Notes under the pieces: model-generated | What the model was told of the DNA's origin: nothing | Seen by the model: only the letters and a program-made list of their open reading frames with translations | Databases searched by the model: none | Assembly (NCBI GenBank): GCA_003488965.1 | Contig: DNJW01000308.1 | Location: 1-9,098, forward strand | Length of the DNA: 9,098 nt | Source of the DNA: Lachnospiraceae bacterium | GTDB taxonomy: Bacteria; Bacillota; Clostridia; Lachnospirales; Lachnospiraceae | Reading direction: 5' to 3' | Program-made: the position numbers and the translations under genes | In this document: positions 6,040-9,098 of the stretch, in pieces | Layout of the letters: each line of letters opens with the position of its first letter | Position numbering within the stretch: the stretch's first letter is position 1

Positions 6040-7428
6040 GTGGCAGTAAGTGAACAACTGGTACAGGATGTGGTAAAAGAAGTTGTTGCCAAGCTTCAGA
6101 TTGATGCCGGCGTAAGCGGAAACAAAGGTGTATTTGCCGATATGAACACGGCAATTGAAGCGGCAAAGCAGGCACAGAAAAAAGTGCAGTCTATGTCCAT
6201 GGACCAAAGGGAAAAGATTATTACAATTATCAGAAGAAAGACGAAAGAAAATGCAGAGCTTCTTGCACGTATGGGCGTACAGGAAACAGGCATGGGAAAC
6301 GTAGGCCATAAAATATTGAAACATCATCTGGTAGCAGAGAGAACACCGGGCACGGAGGATATTACCACAACGGCCTGGTCGGGGGACAGGGGACTTACCT
6401 TGGTGGAAATGGGACCTTTCGGGGTTATCGGTGCCATTACTCCTTGTACCAATCCTACCGAAACGATTATCTGCAATACGATAGGTATGCTGGCAGGCGG
6501 CAATACAGTAGTATTCAACCCTCATCCTGCAGCAATAAAGACTTCCATATTTGCAATCAATATGTTAAATGAAGCCTCTGTGGAAGCAGGCGGACCGGAT
6601 ACAATCGCATGTACGGTGGAAAAGCCTACATTGGAAACAAGCAACATTATGATGAAACACAAAGATATCTCGCTGTTAGTAGCAACCGGCGGTCCGGGAG
6701 TAGTAACGGCAGTTCTTTCCTCCGGAAAAAGAGGTATCGGGGCAGGGGCAGGCAATCCTCCGGCATTGGTTGATGAAACAGCGGATGTGCGGAAAGCGGC
6801 AGAAGATATTGTAAACGGATGTACCTTCGACAACAACCTTCCTTGTATCGCTGAAAAAGAAATCGTGGCGGTGGACAGCGTAGCGGACGAACTGATGCAT
6901 TATATGATCAGTGAGCAGGGCTGCTACCGGATCAGCAAGGAAGAGCAGGATAAGCTGACTAGCGTAGTTCTTACACCTAAGGGACTGAACAGGAAATGCG
7001 TAGGAAGGAGCGCAAAGGTTCTGCTTTCCATGATAGGAATTGATGTTCCCGATAATATCCGCTGCATCGTATTTGAAGGCGAAAAAGAACATCCTCTTAT
7101 TTCAGAAGAGCTGATGATGCCGATTCTGGGTGTAGTAAGAGCAAAGGATTTTGACGATGCGGTAGAAAAAGCGGTATGGCTGGAGCACGGCAACAGACAT
7201 TCGGCACATATCCATTCCAAAAACGTGGATAATATTACAAAATATGCGAAAGCAATAGATACTGCAATCCTTGTAAAGAATGCACCTTCTTATGCGGCAC
7301 TGGGCTTTGGCGGCGAAGGCTACTGTACCTTTACCATTGCCAGCAGGACAGGCGAGGGGCTGACCAGCGCCAGCGCATTTACGAAGAGAAGACGCTGTGT
7401 TATGTCGGACAGTCTTTGCATCAGATAG
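6040..7428 (+). CDS. CoA-acylating propionaldehyde dehydrogenase (PduP/EutE family)
   Basis: An aldehyde dehydrogenase of 462 residues that oxidises propionaldehyde with NAD and CoA to propionyl-CoA. The catalytic cysteine is C269 in DNNLPC, in the family's usual place. The GAGNPP segment and the C-terminal TKRRRCVMSDSL match PduP and EutE. Residues 4-21 (SEQLVQDVVKEVVAKLQI) form an amphipathic helix followed by a Gly-rich linker, the typical N-terminal encapsulation peptide of PduP. The start is GTG at 6040, with AAAGGGA about 10 nt upstream; the reading from there includes the whole targeting helix, which supports it. With the alcohol dehydrogenase downstream it forms the usual pair that disproportionates the aldehyde and recycles NAD inside the shell. 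Confidence 0.95.
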   Translation: MAVSEQLVQDVVKEVVAKLQIDAGVSGNKGVFADMNTAIEAAKQAQKKVQSMSMDQREKIITIIRRKTKENAELLARMGVQETGMGNVGHKILKHHLVAERTPGTEDITTTAWSGDRGLTLVEMGPFGVIGAITPCTNPTETIICNTIGMLAGGNTVVFNPHPAAIKTSIFAINMLNEASVEAGGPDTIACTVEKPTLETSNIMMKHKDISLLVATGGPGVVTAVLSSGKRGIGAGAGNPPALVDETADVRKAAEDIVNGCTFDNNLPCIAEKEIVAVDSVADELMHYMISEQGCYRISKEEQDKLTSVVLTPKGLNRKCVGRSAKVLLSMIGIDVPDNIRCIVFEGEKEHPLISEELMMPILGVVRAKDFDDAVEKAVWLEHGNRHSAHIHSKNVDNITKYAKAIDTAILVKNAPSYAALGFGGEGYCTFTIASRTGEGLTSASAFTKRRRCVMSDSLCIR

Positions 7429-7430
7429 AA

Positions 7431-7438
7431 AAAGGAGG
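7431..7438 (+). promoter_or_regulatory. Orphan strong ribosome binding site
   Basis: AAAGGAGG lies 3 nt after the aldehyde dehydrogenase stop but about 78 nt before the alcohol dehydrogenase start. The nearest possible starts are TTG 7451 and ATG 7481, which share a frame and would give peptides of 18 or 8 residues ending at TGA 7505-7507. If the hairpin at 7446-7478 is folded, the effective distance to ATG 7481 falls to about 9 nt. A real leader peptide is not shown by this. Confidence 0.5.
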
Positions 7439-7445
7439 AAAACCC

Positions 7446-7501
7446 CAAGTTTGTGTCTGCGCTGCATCCACAAACTTGAAATGCGCGATAAAGCAGCGCG
7501 G
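7446..7501 (+). ncRNA. Pseudoknot-capable RNA leader of the alcohol dehydrogenase gene
   Basis: CAAGTTTGTG (7446-7455) and CACAAACTTG (7469-7478) form a perfect 10-bp stem with a 13-nt loop. The loop bases GCGCTGC (7459-7465) are exactly complementary to GCAGCGC (7493-7499) downstream, and pairing can extend to 7457-7501 with one G-U pair. This order is that of an H-type pseudoknot, and the three connecting loops (3, 3 and 14 nt) are sterically reasonable. No T-run follows, so it is not an intrinsic terminator. The last pairs lie just before the ribosome binding site GAGGA (7506-7510), so the fold could control translation or mRNA stability. I do not recognise a known riboswitch class. Confidence 0.5.
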
Positions 7502-7515
7502 AAATGAGGAAAACT

Positions 7516-8724
7516 ATGAGCAATATAAACACAATCGATGTGGAAGCGGTAGTAAAACAGGTGCTGGAAAGCATGTCGGGCCGCAGCATGACGGGCGGAA
7601 ATACCGCAGCCGGCGGACAGATACCGAAGACGGCAAGGGTTGCTATGCTGACCGCATTGGAAAAATATGAAGTAAAGGAATTTCCTATTCCTGAAGTCGG
7701 GGACGGGGATATTTTAGTAAAGGTAGAAGGCTGCGGTATCTGCGGTACGGATGCCCATGAATTCAAGAGAGATCCCTTCGGATTAATACCGGTGGCATTA
7801 GGCCATGAAGGTACAGGGGAAATCGTAAAGATGGGTAAAAACGTAAAGGCTGACAGCGCAGGAAAGCCTTTAAAGATTGGCGATAAAGTAGTTACCTGCA
7901 TGATATTTAAAGACAACCCGGATATTACCATGTTCGATTTGAACAAACAGAATGTGGGCGGCGCCGATGTATACGGACTTCTTCCGGACGATGACATTCA
8001 TTTGAACGGATGGTTCTCCGACTACATATTAATCAGGGAAGGCTCTACCGTTTTCAATGTCAGCGATTTGGATTTAAAATCAAGAATTCTGATTGAGCCC
8101 TGCGCCGTATTGATTCACGCGGTAGAACGTGCAAAGACTACAGGCATCCTCCGCTTCAACAGCAGGGTAGTAGTACAGGGCTGCGGACCTATCGGTCTTA
8201 TCTGTATTGCGGTTCTGCGTACGATGGGAATCGAGAATATCGTAGCAGTGGACGGGGAGCAGAAACGCCTTGACTTTGCAAAAGAGATGGGTGCGGAGAA
8301 ATCCGTAAACTTCAAGGATCACAAGGGAATCGAAGCATTGGCAAAAGCAGTGGAAGACGCTTTCGGCGGTTATCCGGCAGATTTCGCATTCCAGTGTACA
8401 GGTTCACCGGCAGCACATTCCAATATTTATAAATTTATCCGCAACGGCGGCGGTCTGTGCGAACTTGGATTCTTCATCAACGGAGGAGACGCAACGATTA
8501 ACCCTCATTTTGATATCTGTTCCAAAGAGATTACAACGGTAGGCTCCTGGGTATATACCTTAAGGGATTATGCGACTACTTTTGATTTCTTAAAGAGAGC
8601 AAAGGGAATCGGGCTTCCGATTGATAAGCTGATTACTCATGAGTTCCCGCTAGACCAGATTAATGAAGCGCATGTAACGAACCTGAAAATGGAAGGCCTG
8701 AAAATAGCAATTATCAATAAGTAG
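7516..8724 (+). CDS. Zinc-type (MDR) alcohol dehydrogenase, likely 1-propanol dehydrogenase, with N-terminal targeting helix
   Basis: A medium-chain dehydrogenase of 402 residues, likely reducing propionaldehyde to 1-propanol and regenerating NAD; lactaldehyde reduction is also possible. Catalytic zinc ligands are C76 (GICGTD), H97-E98 (GHEGTGE) and E194 (IEPCAV). The Rossmann motif is GCGPIG (222-227), and D246 at the end of the second strand favours NAD over NADP. The four-cysteine structural zinc lobe of many relatives is not seen. Residues 6-20 (TIDVEAVVKQVLESM) form an amphipathic encapsulation-type helix, joined by a Gly/Ser-rich linker to the enzyme core at about residue 36. ATG 7516 has GAGGA 5 nt upstream. 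An in-frame ATG at 7504 adds four residues and overlaps the TGA of the possible leader peptide. It resembles threonine/sorbitol dehydrogenases, so the substrate is inferred from context. Confidence 0.9.
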   Translation: MSNINTIDVEAVVKQVLESMSGRSMTGGNTAAGGQIPKTARVAMLTALEKYEVKEFPIPEVGDGDILVKVEGCGICGTDAHEFKRDPFGLIPVALGHEGTGEIVKMGKNVKADSAGKPLKIGDKVVTCMIFKDNPDITMFDLNKQNVGGADVYGLLPDDDIHLNGWFSDYILIREGSTVFNVSDLDLKSRILIEPCAVLIHAVERAKTTGILRFNSRVVVQGCGPIGLICIAVLRTMGIENIVAVDGEQKRLDFAKEMGAEKSVNFKDHKGIEALAKAVEDAFGGYPADFAFQCTGSPAAHSNIYKFIRNGGGLCELGFFINGGDATINPHFDICSKEITTVGSWVYTLRDYATTFDFLKRAKGIGLPIDKLITHEFPLDQINEAHVTNLKMEGLKIAIINK

Positions 8725-8744
8725 AGTAGAAGTGGAGTTAAGCT

Positions 8745-9059
8745 ATGGGAGAAGCAGTAGGAATCATAGAAGTATTCGGACTTGCAACAGCATTTGCAGC
8801 AGCGGACGCGGGATGTAAAGCCGCTAATGTAACGATTGAGAATTTCGATAAGAATAAACCGGCCAATGCGGATGCGCTCCCTGTGCCGCTTATCGTAATG
8901 ATAAAATTCCGCGGAACCATATCGGACGTCAGGGCAGCCGTTGCGGCGGCAAAGCAAAGGGCGGAAGAACTTGCCGGCGTCGTGGCAACCCACGAAATCG
9001 CAAGCCCTGAGGCAGATACGGAAAAAATGCTTAGACTTAGCGGTATGGATAAGGTATAA
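8745..9059 (+). CDS. BMC-H shell protein with enlarged pore loop
   Basis: A single-domain hexameric shell protein of 104 residues. The N-terminal AVGIIEVFGLATAFAAADAGCKAANV matches the PduA/EutM family. The helix after RGTISDVRAAV and the final segment up to MLRLSGM also fit. Where PduA has the short pore loop KIGSG, this protein has KNKPANADALPVP (36-48), about nine residues longer when the two are aligned by eye from NV to RG. A related loop occurs in some shell proteins of clostridial loci as far as I recall, so it may be a subfamily trait. GGAG lies 7 nt before the ATG. The gene follows the alcohol dehydrogenase by 20 bp and is probably the first of several shell genes continuing outside the window. 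Confidence 0.92.
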   Translation: MGEAVGIIEVFGLATAFAAADAGCKAANVTIENFDKNKPANADALPVPLIVMIKFRGTISDVRAAVAAAKQRAEELAGVVATHEIASPEADTEKMLRLSGMDKV

Positions 9060-9098
9060 TAAATAAAGAACCAAAATCAGCAGTAGCCCGTACAGTAC
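9060..9098 (+). other. Intergenic end of the window
   Basis: These 39 bp after the BMC-H stop codon contain no terminator hairpin, so the transcript probably runs on into further genes of the locus. Confidence 0.5.

Noticed and set aside
5557..6525. Long minus-strand reading frame of 322 codons
   Set aside because: It lies opposite two well-recognised genes, its product is rich in Cys, His, Phe and Tyr with no recognisable domain, and no ribosome binding site or promoter supports it. It is a shadow frame.
7446..7478. Hairpin as an intrinsic terminator after the aldehyde dehydrogenase
   Set aside because: No T-run follows the stem, the stem is not GC-rich, and the next gene is clearly part of the same pathway.
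7416..7670. Plus-strand frame of 84 codons across the aldehyde/alcohol dehydrogenase gap
   Set aside because: It overlaps the ends of both real genes in another frame, has no ribosome binding site and has low-complexity composition.
7320..7997. Minus-strand frame of 225 codons over the dehydrogenase junction
   Set aside because: It runs antisense to two clear enzymes and the structured gap, and its Ser/Pro/Phe-rich product has no family resemblance.

Overview
The window is the first part of a glycyl-radical-enzyme-associated bacterial microcompartment (GRM) locus, all genes on the + strand. The gene set fits the cobalamin-independent 1,2-propanediol (fucose/rhamnose) type. Moderate GC content, strong AGGAGG-like ribosome binding sites, consensus sigma-A promoters and the protein families point to an anaerobic Firmicute, most likely a gut or soil Lachnospiraceae/Clostridia member. 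Species cannot be assigned from the sequence alone.

Layout. Positions 1-319 are an AT-rich non-coding leader with an 18-bp perfect palindrome (93-110), phased CAACATA repeats (170-197), a near-consensus promoter (204-232) and an untranslated leader of about 80 nt. Then follow a diol-dehydratase-type glycyl radical enzyme (320-2857), its radical-SAM activase (2885-3679), a EutS/PduU-type shell protein (3695-4072) and a EutP/PduV-type small GTPase (4149-4607). A second, internal promoter (4615-4643) opens a second block: a class II fuculose-phosphate-type aldolase (4705-5511), a GlcG/PduO-C-like protein (5545-6012), a CoA-acylating aldehyde dehydrogenase (6040-7428), an 87-nt gap with a pseudoknot-like RNA, a zinc-type alcohol dehydrogenase (7516-8724) and a BMC-H shell protein (8745-9059). 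The locus very probably continues past the window's end; further shell genes, phosphotransacylase and kinase are expected but not seen.

How it works (inference from family knowledge): the aldolase cleaves L-fuculose-1-P (or a related sugar phosphate) to DHAP and lactaldehyde. Lactaldehyde is reduced to 1,2-propanediol. The glycyl radical enzyme, charged by the activase, dehydrates propanediol to propionaldehyde inside the protein shell. The aldehyde is then split between propionyl-CoA (aldehyde dehydrogenase, NADH-forming) and 1-propanol (alcohol dehydrogenase, NADH-consuming), which recycles NAD and CoA in the lumen. Four enzymes carry closely similar short amphipathic helices at one end, three N-terminal and one C-terminal, which look like encapsulation peptides.

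The overall locus type is known, so the system as a whole is not new. The parts most worth a second look are the pseudoknot-capable leader of the alcohol dehydrogenase with an orphan ribosome binding site, the five-cysteine linker in the aldolase, the enlarged pore loop of the BMC-H protein, the activase without a ferredoxin domain, the EutP-like GTPase with a changed G4 motif, and the CAACATA motif shared by the two promoter regions.
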